Shown: piece by piece, positions 16,641-23,938 of the stretch
How the letters are laid out: the number at the start of each line of letters is the position of its first letter
Numbering within the stretch: the first letter of the stretch is position 1
From: Chloroflexota bacterium
GTDB lineage: Bacteria; Chloroflexota; Anaerolineae; Aggregatilineales; Phototrophicaceae
Length of the DNA: 34,079 nt
Direction: 5' to 3'
Assembly (NCBI GenBank): GCA_026706445.1
Contig: JAPOYT010000085.1
Span: 1 to 34,079 of the forward strand
Notes under the pieces: model-generated
What the model was told of the DNA's origin: nothing
What the model saw: the letters and a program-made list of their open reading frames with translations, nothing else
Database searches by the model: none
Program-made: the position numbers and the translations under genes

Positions 16641-18062
16641 CTAATGGAGATCGTCTATCGCGCGAATCATTGCTTTTCCAATTGTGAGCATCGCTTGTGG
16701 ATCATCCCTGTCTTCCAGCAGGATGACGAAGGAGATTGGCGACTTGTCGGGCGACTGGTAAAAGCCATTCAGCCAAATCTGCTTGCTTTCTCCTGATTGC
16801 GACAGGGCGACTTGCGCGCCGACAGCCCCAGGGACAGATTTGAATTCGCCCAGCAACTTGTGCCAGGCCCGGCGCAATATCAGCCGCAATTCCTGAGCCA
16901 CATCGGCGCTCATGATCGGCACGACTGTCGAGTCGCGCATTGTCTTTTGCCACTGGTCTTCATTTGGAGGTCGCGTTGCCGAAAGGATCTGTGGCGCAGG
17001 GGCGCCGCCATCGGTAGCGATTGCCGCCATGATGGCGGCCAGGTGCAGAGGTGTGGTGGTCAAGTCGCCTTGGCCCAGCGCCGACCGCAGCGCTAGCGTA
17101 TCGGGGTCCAGTGTGCCCTCGGCTAGAGATGACCGGAGGTCTGTCAGTTCGGGCTCGGCAAAACCGCCCAGCGCCTTCGGATTATCAAAAGCGTAAGGCG
17201 CCAGGATACTGTCCAAGTCGATTGCGGCATCGGCGAGATAATATGATTGGAAAGGTGCTGGGCAGCCGTGGGCATAAGCATCGGCGAGCGAAAGTTCAGC
17301 TTGTATCGATTTTATGACGCACGCTAGTGTCATGCCGTCTTGAAACTCAATTGGCGCGGAAGCCTGGGGAAAACGCTGCGACAGATCGAAATCGGAGGCG
17401 GCCGCATGCGCCAGCAAGACGGTGTACATCGCGCCGCCAAGTTGATACCGGCCTTGGAGCGCGCGGTTGAAAAATGGTTGCCCGTCGGCTTCAATCAGGT
17501 ATTCCCAATCGTCTTCAAGCGTATTGGGGTCATAAGTTGGCTGGCTGATCAGAGCCAGGACTCGGCCGGATTGCGCCTCAAGGACAACCGCCGCGGCGCG
17601 CGCGTCGCCAATAGCGTTGACCAGCGCCGTTTGCAAGCGCGCGTCGATCGCGAGCCTAATATCGGAGCCAACCTGAGGCCGGTTCAGCAGCCCCCGGTTG
17701 ACATAATCTTGCAGCGTCTGTATCTCGCTTGAGCCGGAAAGGAGCGCGTCAAATGCTGATTCGGCGCCGCTTACCCCGTAACGCAGGCTGTAATAGCCAG
17801 TGGCGCTATAAGTAGCGGGTCGGAGATAGCGGCGCGTCAATGCGCCATCCTGAACTATGGATTCAGCAAGAAGCTGTTGGTTGCGGTCAAATATGCTCCC
17901 GCGTTGAATGGCGGCCAGCGCTTCGATCAGTCTGGGATTGTCGGCGCGCAAGAGAAGCGAGTCGCGGCCCGCAACCGCCCAGTATGTTGCCGACAGTCCT
18001 ATCAGCAGCAGACAGGCTAGCGATCCGAGAAGCAGATGACGAATTCCGCGTGAGAATGCCAT
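16641..18062 (-). CDS. pbpA: PbpA-like class B penicillin-binding protein with degenerate active site
   Basis: This 473-residue protein has an N-terminal membrane anchor (residues 9-31), a short dimerisation-type region with RGSIFDRN (54-61), and a transpeptidase-like domain from about 135. The fold landmarks of PbpA/FtsI survive: EAQSGRVLALISQPTYDPN, then FFNRALQGRY, then the late RSALGQGDLTTTPLHLAAI. All three catalytic motifs are altered: the SxxK segment (PGSTFK in active enzymes) reads LGGAMY at 208-213, SxN reads GCP at 266-268, and KTG reads SQSG at 421-424. The frame is intact, so it looks like a maintained pseudo-enzyme. Its start follows the rodA stop codon immediately (TAGATG). It may act as a structural activator of RodA. 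Its stop lies 84 bases from the convergent propeller gene. Confidence 0.85.
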   Translation of the reverse strand: MAFSRGIRHLLLGSLACLLLIGLSATYWAVAGRDSLLLRADNPRLIEALAAIQRGSIFDRNQQLLAESIVQDGALTRRYLRPATYSATGYYSLRYGVSGAESAFDALLSGSSEIQTLQDYVNRGLLNRPQVGSDIRLAIDARLQTALVNAIGDARAAAVVLEAQSGRVLALISQPTYDPNTLEDDWEYLIEADGQPFFNRALQGRYQLGGAMYTVLLAHAAASDFDLSQRFPQASAPIEFQDGMTLACVIKSIQAELSLADAYAHGCPAPFQSYYLADAAIDLDSILAPYAFDNPKALGGFAEPELTDLRSSLAEGTLDPDTLALRSALGQGDLTTTPLHLAAIMAAIATDGGAPAPQILSATRPPNEDQWQKTMRDSTVVPIMSADVAQELRLILRRAWHKLLGEFKSVPGAVGAQVALSQSGESKQIWLNGFYQSPDKSPISFVILLEDRDDPQAMLTIGKAMIRAIDDLH

Positions 18063-19370
18063 CTAAGTCCCTTCTGCCTGGCGCGCAGGCTCTGCCATGG
18101 CAGAAAGGCGGAGCAATAAGCCTGTCATGGTGAAGCAGACAAGCAGAGAACTTCCACCGTAGCTGACGAAGGGCAGCGTGACGCCGGTCAGCGGCAGCAG
18201 TTTTAGGACACCGGCCATGATCATTAGCGCTTGAACGACCAGCATCATGGTCAAACCAATTGCCAGCAGTTTATGAAAGGCGCGTCCAGAAGGCGCAAGA
18301 CCGATTGTGAGTCCGCGGAATGCAAGCGCAGCGAAACAACTCAAGACGCAGATTACGCCGAGCAAACCCCATTCTTCCGCCAGCGCCGCGAAGACAAAGT
18401 CGGAATGAGCCACGGGAATATAACCCGGCGAGCCAAGGCCGACACCCGTGCCGAATATGCTGCCGGCGCCAAAAGCCATCAGGCTTTGCACGATTTGGTA
18501 GGCGCGCCCATCGGACTCGGGCCAGGGATTCAACCAGATGTCCACGCGCAGCCTTACCACATCAAATAGGTGATACGCAACTATCGCGGCGATGATGATC
18601 AATAGGGCGCCGCCGAGCAGGATACGGGCGTCGTCGCTTGTCAAATAAAGGAGCAAGAGGAAGACAACGAAGAATAGCGTAGCCGCGCCGAGGTCACGCT
18701 GCCAGATTAGAATCACCAGCGAAAGCAGCCACATGATCAGCATGGGTCCGATGAGCCGCGGCGAAAACGCGCGTGTCCTGCCGCCATCACGGGCGTCCGC
18801 GCGGATTGCCGTGCTCTGTTCGCCGAGATAACTGGCCACGAAGGCAACGAGTATGATCTTCATGAATTCTGATGGTTGAATGTAAAATGCGCCCAGGCTG
18901 AGCCATAGGCGAGGCGCGAATGCGAAGCCCGAGGGATTGCGGCCGAAAACGATGGTGGCGAGAAGCAAGAGAAGCGCGAGAGCCAAAACAACGTAACGAT
19001 AAATGCGCAGCCAGCGCAAGATATGAGGGGCGAGCGCCACGGCGAGCAGCGCGGCTACGCTGATGACTAGCCAAAGCGCCTGTCGCTCGGCGAAAGACGG
19101 CGCGAGTCGATATATGGCGACCAGCCCCCAGCCGCTCAACAACATCGCCAGCGGGAAGAGCAAGCGATCGTGCGCGGGAAGATAACGGTTCAGCAACGCG
19201 GCGCCAGCTAGCGCGCAGGCGATCCATACGGCGAATGCAGTCCAGACATCGGAGCCTGACGGTCGCGTCAATGACATGGATGCCATGCCAGCGAAAACGA
19301 ATATGCTGGCGGCGACGAGCAGCATGCTATGCAGTTGTCGAGAATACGGTAATTCTACGCTAGGCCTCAT
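18063..19370 (-). CDS. rodA: SEDS peptidoglycan polymerase, RodA/FtsW family
   Basis: This 435-residue polytopic membrane protein has about ten hydrophobic segments. SEDS enzymes polymerise lipid II into glycan strands and are activated by a partner class B PBP. The conserved LGAFYIQPSEFMKI is at 159-172. The catalytic-type Asp lies in WQRDLGAATL (Asp226). WPESDGRAYQIVQSLMA, then VAHSDFVFAALAEEWGLLG and GVTLPFVSYGGSSLL are the family signatures of the second half. All look intact, unlike those of the downstream PBP partner. The start ATG at 19370 is 9 bases after the mtnP stop codon, and pbpA begins right after the rodA stop, so the three are one transcription unit. Confidence 0.93.
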   Translation of the reverse strand: MRPSVELPYSRQLHSMLLVAASIFVFAGMASMSLTRPSGSDVWTAFAVWIACALAGAALLNRYLPAHDRLLFPLAMLLSGWGLVAIYRLAPSFAERQALWLVISVAALLAVALAPHILRWLRIYRYVVLALALLLLLATIVFGRNPSGFAFAPRLWLSLGAFYIQPSEFMKIILVAFVASYLGEQSTAIRADARDGGRTRAFSPRLIGPMLIMWLLSLVILIWQRDLGAATLFFVVFLLLLYLTSDDARILLGGALLIIIAAIVAYHLFDVVRLRVDIWLNPWPESDGRAYQIVQSLMAFGAGSIFGTGVGLGSPGYIPVAHSDFVFAALAEEWGLLGVICVLSCFAALAFRGLTIGLAPSGRAFHKLLAIGLTMMLVVQALMIMAGVLKLLPLTGVTLPFVSYGGSSLLVCFTMTGLLLRLSAMAEPARQAEGT

Positions 19371-19379
19371 CGTCCCGCG

Positions 19380-20258
19380 CTAGTTGGCTTCAAGCCCGAG
19401 CGCGCGCGCGAGGATTGGACGCAGCCGCGCGATTATCGTCGGATCCATTGCTTCGCGCGAGGTCGCTATGGCGGTATCGAGGGCGGTGTGCGCTGGCGTC
19501 TGTCTGTCTTCATCTAGTTGCGCGATTGCCTCGACCAGCGCCTTCTCTACGGTTTCGACATTCTTGCTCAGCGTTTGAATCACCATATCCGAGGTGACCG
19601 CTTCTTCTTCGGCGTGCCAACTGTCGTAGTCGGTGACGTGCGCCAGCGAGGCGTAGTCGATTTCCGCTTCGCGCGCCAAGAATGCTTCAGGCGCAGCCGT
19701 CATGCCGATCAGGTCACAGCCCCAGGCGCGGAACAAATGGCTCTCGGCGCGGGTGGCGAAGCGCGGCCCGTCTTCGATCAGAAAGGTCCCGCGGCGATGG
19801 ACAAGGCCGCCGACCGCTTCGACGGCATCGGCAATGAGGCTGCGCAAGTAATCGCTCATTGGGTCGGCGACGGATACGTGCGCCACCACGCCATCTTCAA
19901 AGAAAGAACGCGCTCGTGTATGAATCGTGTAGTCGACGATTTGATCGGGCGTGATTATGTGTCCTGGCGCGTACTCTTCTCGCAGCGAGCCGACGGCATT
20001 GACGGCGATGATGAAGCGGACGCCCAAAGTTTTCAGCGCAAAGATGTTGGCGCGATAGGGCAGAGTCGACGGCGCCAATACATGCCCTTCGCCGTGGCGG
20101 GGCAGAAAAGCTACCCGCTTTTCGCTGAGGCTGCCCACGCGGATTGTGCCGCTCGGCTTGCCAAAGGGCGTATCGACCTCTACCGTTTCGATATCAGAAA
20201 TCTGATCCATGTTGTAAAGGCCCGATCCGCCGATTACAGCAATCTTTGTCGCTTCCAT
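19380..20258 (-). CDS. mtnP: S-methyl-5'-thioadenosine phosphorylase
   Basis: This 292-residue purine nucleoside phosphorylase family enzyme cleaves methylthioadenosine with phosphate to adenine and methylthioribose-1-phosphate (methionine salvage). The phosphate/nucleoside site motifs are GGSGLY (10-15), PRHGEGH (53-59) and NAVGSLRE (87-94). DGPRFATRAES and DLIGMTAAPEAFLAREAEI, then VTDYDSWH form the family's purine-binding half. A strong ribosome site, GGGAGG, lies just before the ATG. It sits inside an FHA / RodA / PbpA operon, 61 bases after fhaB and 9 bases before rodA, which is not an obvious functional match. A related inosine/MTIP phosphorylase activity cannot be excluded. Confidence 0.93.
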   Translation of the reverse strand: MEATKIAVIGGSGLYNMDQISDIETVEVDTPFGKPSGTIRVGSLSEKRVAFLPRHGEGHVLAPSTLPYRANIFALKTLGVRFIIAVNAVGSLREEYAPGHIITPDQIVDYTIHTRARSFFEDGVVAHVSVADPMSDYLRSLIADAVEAVGGLVHRRGTFLIEDGPRFATRAESHLFRAWGCDLIGMTAAPEAFLAREAEIDYASLAHVTDYDSWHAEEEAVTSDMVIQTLSKNVETVEKALVEAIAQLDEDRQTPAHTALDTAIATSREAMDPTIIARLRPILARALGLEAN

Positions 20259-20319
20259 CTTCGCCTCCCTAAACTCTGTAATGTCTCACTTCCATACCTT
20301 TCCAGGCTCGTATGTGGAA

Positions 20320-20778
20320 TCAGTTCGCCGATGCGTCAATTTGGGCTTCCAGCGTAAGTTGATAAGTGAGCTCGCCGATTCCGATCAGGTCGCCGTTTGC
20401 GAGTATGGTTCGCTGGTCGATGGCCGCGTCGTTTAGGCGCGTGCCGTTTTTGCTGCGCCGGTCTTCAAGCCACCACTGCCCGTCTTCCAGCACGATGCGC
20501 GCGTGCTCGGCGCTGGCGAAGTCGTCGTTGACAATGATCGAATTGCTGGCTGACCGGCCCAAGGTGGTAATCGCGCTCAATTCGTATGATTCTGCGGCCA
20601 TTTCCGAAGAATCAAGCCGTCGGCATATCAGGTATCCGTATTTTGCGCGCGACGCTTGTAGCTGGCGGTCGAGTTGACGCATACTGCGCCAGACAATTGC
20701 AAACAGGATAATGAGAAAAGCGAGCAGACTCAAACCCGCCAGCAATCGCAAGATTAGGACGGCGACTTCAATGCTCAC
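20320..20778 (-). CDS. fhaB: Membrane-anchored FHA domain protein, FhaB-like
   Basis: This 152-residue protein has one N-terminal membrane segment (5-29), a short basic linker, then an FHA phosphothreonine-binding domain: LGRSASNSIIV with Gly-Arg-Ser at 74-76, SAEHARI (89-95) and RRSKNGTRLN (107-116). It starts with GTG at 20778, 9 bases after the fhaA stop. FhaB/FipA in actinobacteria has the same layout and links Ser/Thr kinase signalling to RodA- and FtsZ-based wall growth. Here no kinase gene is in the window, so the phospho-ligand is unknown. The position upstream of rodA supports a role in cell-wall regulation. Confidence 0.88.
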   Translation of the reverse strand: MSIEVAVLILRLLAGLSLLAFLIILFAIVWRSMRQLDRQLQASRAKYGYLICRRLDSSEMAAESYELSAITTLGRSASNSIIVNDDFASAEHARIVLEDGQWWLEDRRSKNGTRLNDAAIDQRTILANGDLIGIGELTYQLTLEAQIDASAN

Positions 20779-20787
20779 CTTGTCGAC

Positions 20788-21561
20788 CTATTCCTGGCGG
20801 AGGGTCCGCGTTGTTCTGTCTCTTATGCCTTGCCGATAGTCATCGGCGTAAACGAAATCGCTGTGACCGATGCGGATCACATCGCCGTTTTGCAGTCGGC
20901 GTTTGCTAAGGGCGGTGTCGTTAACAAGCGTGCCGCCACGGCTGTTTACATCGTAGAGCGTATATTTGCCGAGGCATCTTCGCTGCTGTACGTGATGACG
21001 CGACACGAAGGCATCGCTGATGATTACATCGTTACTGCTCTCGCGCCCGATATTGATCACGGACTTGATGAGTGGCGCGGCGCCTTGATTGATGAGGTGG
21101 AGATGGGGCCTTTGCTCCGGCTGCCGCTGAACGTCGACCGCTGAAACTGCCGCCATCTTAGCTGTTTTGGCAGTCGAAATCGCGCTATGCGCCGCGCTGA
21201 CCCGCGCCTGATGCGGCGCATAGCCAGGATCGGCGAGACTGGAAACTCCAGGCGCGGCGCGAAGCTGATAACCCGATTCGCTGCTGAGTTCGGCAATGAG
21301 AAGAGCCAGGCGCGCCGAAAACTCCGGAATGCGCGCAATAAACTGCTTGACGCTCTCTGAATGCAAGAAGACTTCGTAGGCATCTGGGGCGACGGGTTGA
21401 TCGCCGCGCATGCCCGAATGGCAAACATTATCTTCCATCGCGCGGAACAATAATATGCCGTTATCGGGCGCGCCGGTTGCGCGCGGGAAGAGGCGGGCAA
21501 AGGCGCCTTCAATCAGGTCCTGCAGTTGACGTTCCAGCTTGTCAATTGGCTTCGCATTCAT
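20788..21561 (-). CDS. fhaA: DUF3662-FHA protein, FhaA-like
   Basis: This 257-residue protein combines an N-terminal DUF3662 domain (about 5-102; LERQLQDLIEGAFARLF opening) with an Ala/Gln-rich linker and a C-terminal FHA domain (about 165-240: INIGRESSNDVIISD, VSRHHVQQRR, then NSRGGTLVND). This is the FhaA organisation known from actinobacteria, where the FHA domain binds a phosphorylated wall regulator (MviN). The start is fixed by the family N-terminus. A TATAAT box ends only 6 bases before the ATG, so the transcript probably begins at the start codon and has no leader. It is the first gene of the fhaA-fhaB-mtnP-rodA-pbpA run. Confidence 0.88.
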   Translation of the reverse strand: MNAKPIDKLERQLQDLIEGAFARLFPRATGAPDNGILLFRAMEDNVCHSGMRGDQPVAPDAYEVFLHSESVKQFIARIPEFSARLALLIAELSSESGYQLRAAPGVSSLADPGYAPHQARVSAAHSAISTAKTAKMAAVSAVDVQRQPEQRPHLHLINQGAAPLIKSVINIGRESSNDVIISDAFVSRHHVQQRRCLGKYTLYDVNSRGGTLVNDTALSKRRLQNGDVIRIGHSDFVYADDYRQGIRDRTTRTLRQE

Positions 21562-21567
21562 GTCTGC

Positions 21568-21595
21568 ATTATAGACGAGACGTGAATTGCGGCAA
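21568..21595 (-). promoter_or_regulatory. Predicted promoter of the fhaA operon giving a leaderless message
   Basis: On the minus strand, TTGCCG (21590-21595) and a perfect TATAAT (21568-21573) are separated by 16 bases. The A of the fhaA ATG is the seventh base after the -10 box, the usual start point of transcription. There is no Shine-Dalgarno site. Confidence 0.55.
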
Positions 21596-21697
21596 ACAGA
21601 TTTGATTGGCGCTTGCTTGGAGCGCGCCGGCTGAAAGGCGAAGACTGATGGCGCGCGCTGCTAAAATTGCGCGAAATGCAAAATGGTCAGCCGGCGA

Positions 21698-23029
21698 TCA
21701 GCCGCGCGGGACGAAATCGAGCCAGGAATCGAAGACCTCGAAATTCTCACTGTATTTTTCGCGCAACGATTCGCTCAATTGCTCAAGTTCTTGCAGTTTG
21801 GCGCGGTTGCGCTGCTGCTCCACTTCGCTGCCTGCGCGTTCTTCTTTACTGCGCACCTGCAGAATGTGGAAGCCAAACTCGCTTTCGACCGGTCCGACGA
21901 GCGCTCCGATCTCGGCGCTTTCAATCGCCAGGCGGAACTCGCGCACATAATTGCCGACGAAGCCTAAGCCTAATTCGCCGCCGCGATTGCCACTGCCTGG
22001 ATCAGTCGAGATGGCGCGCGCCAAGGCGGCGAAAGACTCGCCCTGTTGCAAGGCTTCCAATGCCAGTTGCGCGGTCTCCTCATCGTCGACCAGGATATGC
22101 CGCAGGTCGGCATAGAGCAGGCTCTCATCGTCGGGTATGAGGTCATCGGCCAACAGGGATTCCAACGCGTTACGCTCGAAGAAGCCGTCTACCGTGTCAC
22201 TGGCGACGTCTGCGCGATCCAAGTATGCGCGAAAGTCACTTTCGTTCTGTTCAAAATTGTCGCGCGCTTCTTGGGCGCTAAGGGTCGGCTCGACAACCGT
22301 CGGCTGTGGCGTAACCGTCGGTTCGCTGGTCGCTTCCGCTGCGCTCGCGGCAGGATCGGGGGTACTGGTCGGCTCGGGACTGTTGGTAGGAGTCGGCGAG
22401 ACGAAGGGCGTCGGCGTGATGGTCGGCTCGAGGGTTGCGGTCGGCTCGACGCCGATCAGCGCGACCTGAGTGGGATCAAAGCCGAAGAACTCCTCCACAG
22501 CCTGGCGCAGGGCAAGGTCGTCGACAGCGATATTGCGCGTGGACGCTTCCATAGCGAGCAACCGGTCGTCAACCATATCATTGATCACACGCAGCCCGAG
22601 CTGGTCGGGCACGTTCACTTCACTGATCCAGGTTTTGTAGGGCTCCTGCTGCGCCAATTGCTGCAAGTCGAAGCCGGAAGACTGAAGCTGATTGATCTGC
22701 AGCCGCAGTCGATTGCGCTCAAGCAGAACCTGTTGGCGGAATTCGCGGACCGTGATATTAGATCCATTTACGACGGCGACCGCCTGATTGGGGATGATGA
22801 GTTGTTCAATGGCGAAGGTGACCGCTACCAGCAGAACTAGGACGACAGCGGCCGCGATGACGCCGCGAATCACCCACTTTTGCAGTTGTTCTTCTCTTTC
22901 GGCGCGGCTGACGTATGCTGAATCAGAACCGCCTAACTGGATATTCTCGCCCCCCTGTGTCGCCTCTGCCGCCACTGTTCTGCGCCGCCTGCGTTTCGGC
23001 GCGCCCGTCGTTTGAGCCTTCTTCGACAT
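21698..23029 (-). CDS. Membrane-anchored parvulin-type peptidyl-prolyl isomerase (PrsA/SurA-like)
   Basis: This 443-residue protein has a basic cytoplasmic N-terminus (PKRRRRR), one membrane segment (about 53-75), a SurA/PrsA-type helical chaperone region (81-190), a Pro/Thr/Glu-rich linker (196-250), a second helical portion (251-305) and a parvulin domain (307-395: LRHILVDDEETA, ISTDPGSGNRGGELG, FGFHILQV). It should help fold proteins outside the membrane. The PT-rich insert lies inside what is normally one continuous chaperone domain; such linkers are frequent in Chloroflexota surface proteins. AGGAG lies about 12 bases before the ATG. It follows rpsR by roughly 95 bases on the same strand. 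Confidence 0.9.
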   Translation of the reverse strand: MSKKAQTTGAPKRRRRRTVAAEATQGGENIQLGGSDSAYVSRAEREEQLQKWVIRGVIAAAVVLVLLVAVTFAIEQLIIPNQAVAVVNGSNITVREFRQQVLLERNRLRLQINQLQSSGFDLQQLAQQEPYKTWISEVNVPDQLGLRVINDMVDDRLLAMEASTRNIAVDDLALRQAVEEFFGFDPTQVALIGVEPTATLEPTITPTPFVSPTPTNSPEPTSTPDPAASAAEATSEPTVTPQPTVVEPTLSAQEARDNFEQNESDFRAYLDRADVASDTVDGFFERNALESLLADDLIPDDESLLYADLRHILVDDEETAQLALEALQQGESFAALARAISTDPGSGNRGGELGLGFVGNYVREFRLAIESAEIGALVGPVESEFGFHILQVRSKEERAGSEVEQQRNRAKLQELEQLSESLREKYSENFEVFDSWLDFVPRG

Positions 23030-23088
23030 GAATCGCTAAACTCCTCAGATGGTCTTCATTTGGCGCTGCCGCCTATTCTTTTATTCGA

Positions 23089-23122
23089 GCGCCAAGCTAT
23101 CCCGCCGTATTGCGCTTGGCGC
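23089..23122 (-). terminator. Hairpin immediately after rpsR, possible weak terminator
   Basis: GCGCCAAGC (23089-23097) and GCTTGGCGC (23114-23122) form a perfect 9-bp stem with a 16-base loop, starting 2 bases past the rpsR stop. No T-run follows on the minus strand, so it may attenuate or protect the 3' end rather than terminate. Confidence 0.35.
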
Positions 23123-23124
23123 CT

Positions 23125-23436
23125 CTAGTCGGCGACGACATAAGGCAGCAAAGCGAGGTGACGGGCGCGCTTGATTTCACGAGCCAGTTCACGCTGGCAG
23201 CGCGAGCAGTTGCCAGTTTGCCGCCGAGGCTTGATCTTGCCGCTCTCGTTGACATAGCGGGAGAGCATGTCCAGATCTTTGTAATCGAAGCAACGGCCTT
23301 TCGGGCAATAAGTGGTTTTCCCACGGCGCCGCCGCCCGCGTCTCCTTCTGTGGGGGCCACCGCGCCGGCCGGCTTCACGCTGCTGTGGCGGTCTGGATGC
23401 GCGCTCTGTTTTTCTCGGTTCCGTGTTTTCGCTCAC
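23125..23436 (-). CDS. rpsR: 30S ribosomal protein S18, zinc-binding form with long basic N-terminus
   Basis: This 103-residue protein starts with GTG at 23436. The S18 core is clear from [18 protein letters not shown] onwards and ends with [11 protein letters not shown]. Four cysteines, YCPKGRC (44, 49) and CSRC (77, 80), mark the zinc-containing form. The first 40 residues are unusually rich in Arg, Gly and Pro ([11 protein letters not shown] at 30-40), longer than in most bacteria. It pairs with S6 on the ribosome platform; rpsF lies just upstream. GGAG is about 10 bases before the GTG. Confidence 0.95.
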   Translation of the reverse strand: MSENTEPRKTERASRPPQQREAGRRGGPHRRRRGRRRRGKTTYCPKGRCFDYKDLDMLSRYVNESGKIKPRRQTGNCSRCQRELAREIKRARHLALLPYVVAD

Positions 23437-23523
23437 GAGTCAGATTCTCCATTGCTTACAGTTGAACTTGCGGGTACTGCGCTGGGCGCGCAGCTAATTC
23501 TTGATACAGATTGGCGAATATGC

Positions 23524-23838
23524 CTAGGCAGGCTGCTTGACTTCGCCTTCATCTCGCACGAGTAGATAACGCAGCACCGGATCAAATAGCTTGAGCTCAG
23601 TTTCCAGCTCGTGGATGTGATCAGGCTGAATGGCGGCTCTTATCAGTACGTAGTGTCCCTCGCGCTGGCCGCCGATTTGGTAAGCGAGGCGCCGCCGACC
23701 GAAGATTTTGCGGTCGACGCTTTTGACCACGCCATTGTCGCCCAATTCAATATAGCCGATGACTTGATCGATGGCTTGGTTGACTTCTTCGTCTGAGGGC
23801 AGTATGCGAACAATGAAGGTGAGTTCGTAGTCTCTCAT
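23524..23838 (-). CDS. rpsF: 30S ribosomal protein S6
   Basis: This 104-residue protein has the S6 signature MRDYELTFIV at the N-terminus, then DRKIFGRRRLAYQI and GHYVLIRAAI. The ATG at 23838 is preceded by AAAGGA at ideal spacing; the frame is open further upstream but that extension is not protein-like. It binds S18 in the small subunit. rpsR follows after 87 bases with no ssb gene between them, unlike the common rpsF-ssb-rpsR order. The upstream O-antigen ligase gene is 100 bases away. Confidence 0.95.
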   Translation of the reverse strand: MRDYELTFIVRILPSDEEVNQAIDQVIGYIELGDNGVVKSVDRKIFGRRRLAYQIGGQREGHYVLIRAAIQPDHIHELETELKLFDPVLRYLLVRDEGEVKQPA

Positions 23839-23938
23839 AGCGTCCTTTCCTCGGATAGTAGCCTCGCGTTGTGAGAGTTGGCGAAGCGGAAAGCTATCAT
23901 TCAGTTGTTGAATCGCCATGCTAATGCAAGCGCGTATC

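Noticed and set aside
22290-22440. Repeated GTCGGCTCG-like words in the isomerase gene as a DNA repeat array
   Set aside because: They encode the Pro/Thr-rich protein linker; the periodicity follows the codons and spacing is irregular, so it is not a CRISPR or other array.
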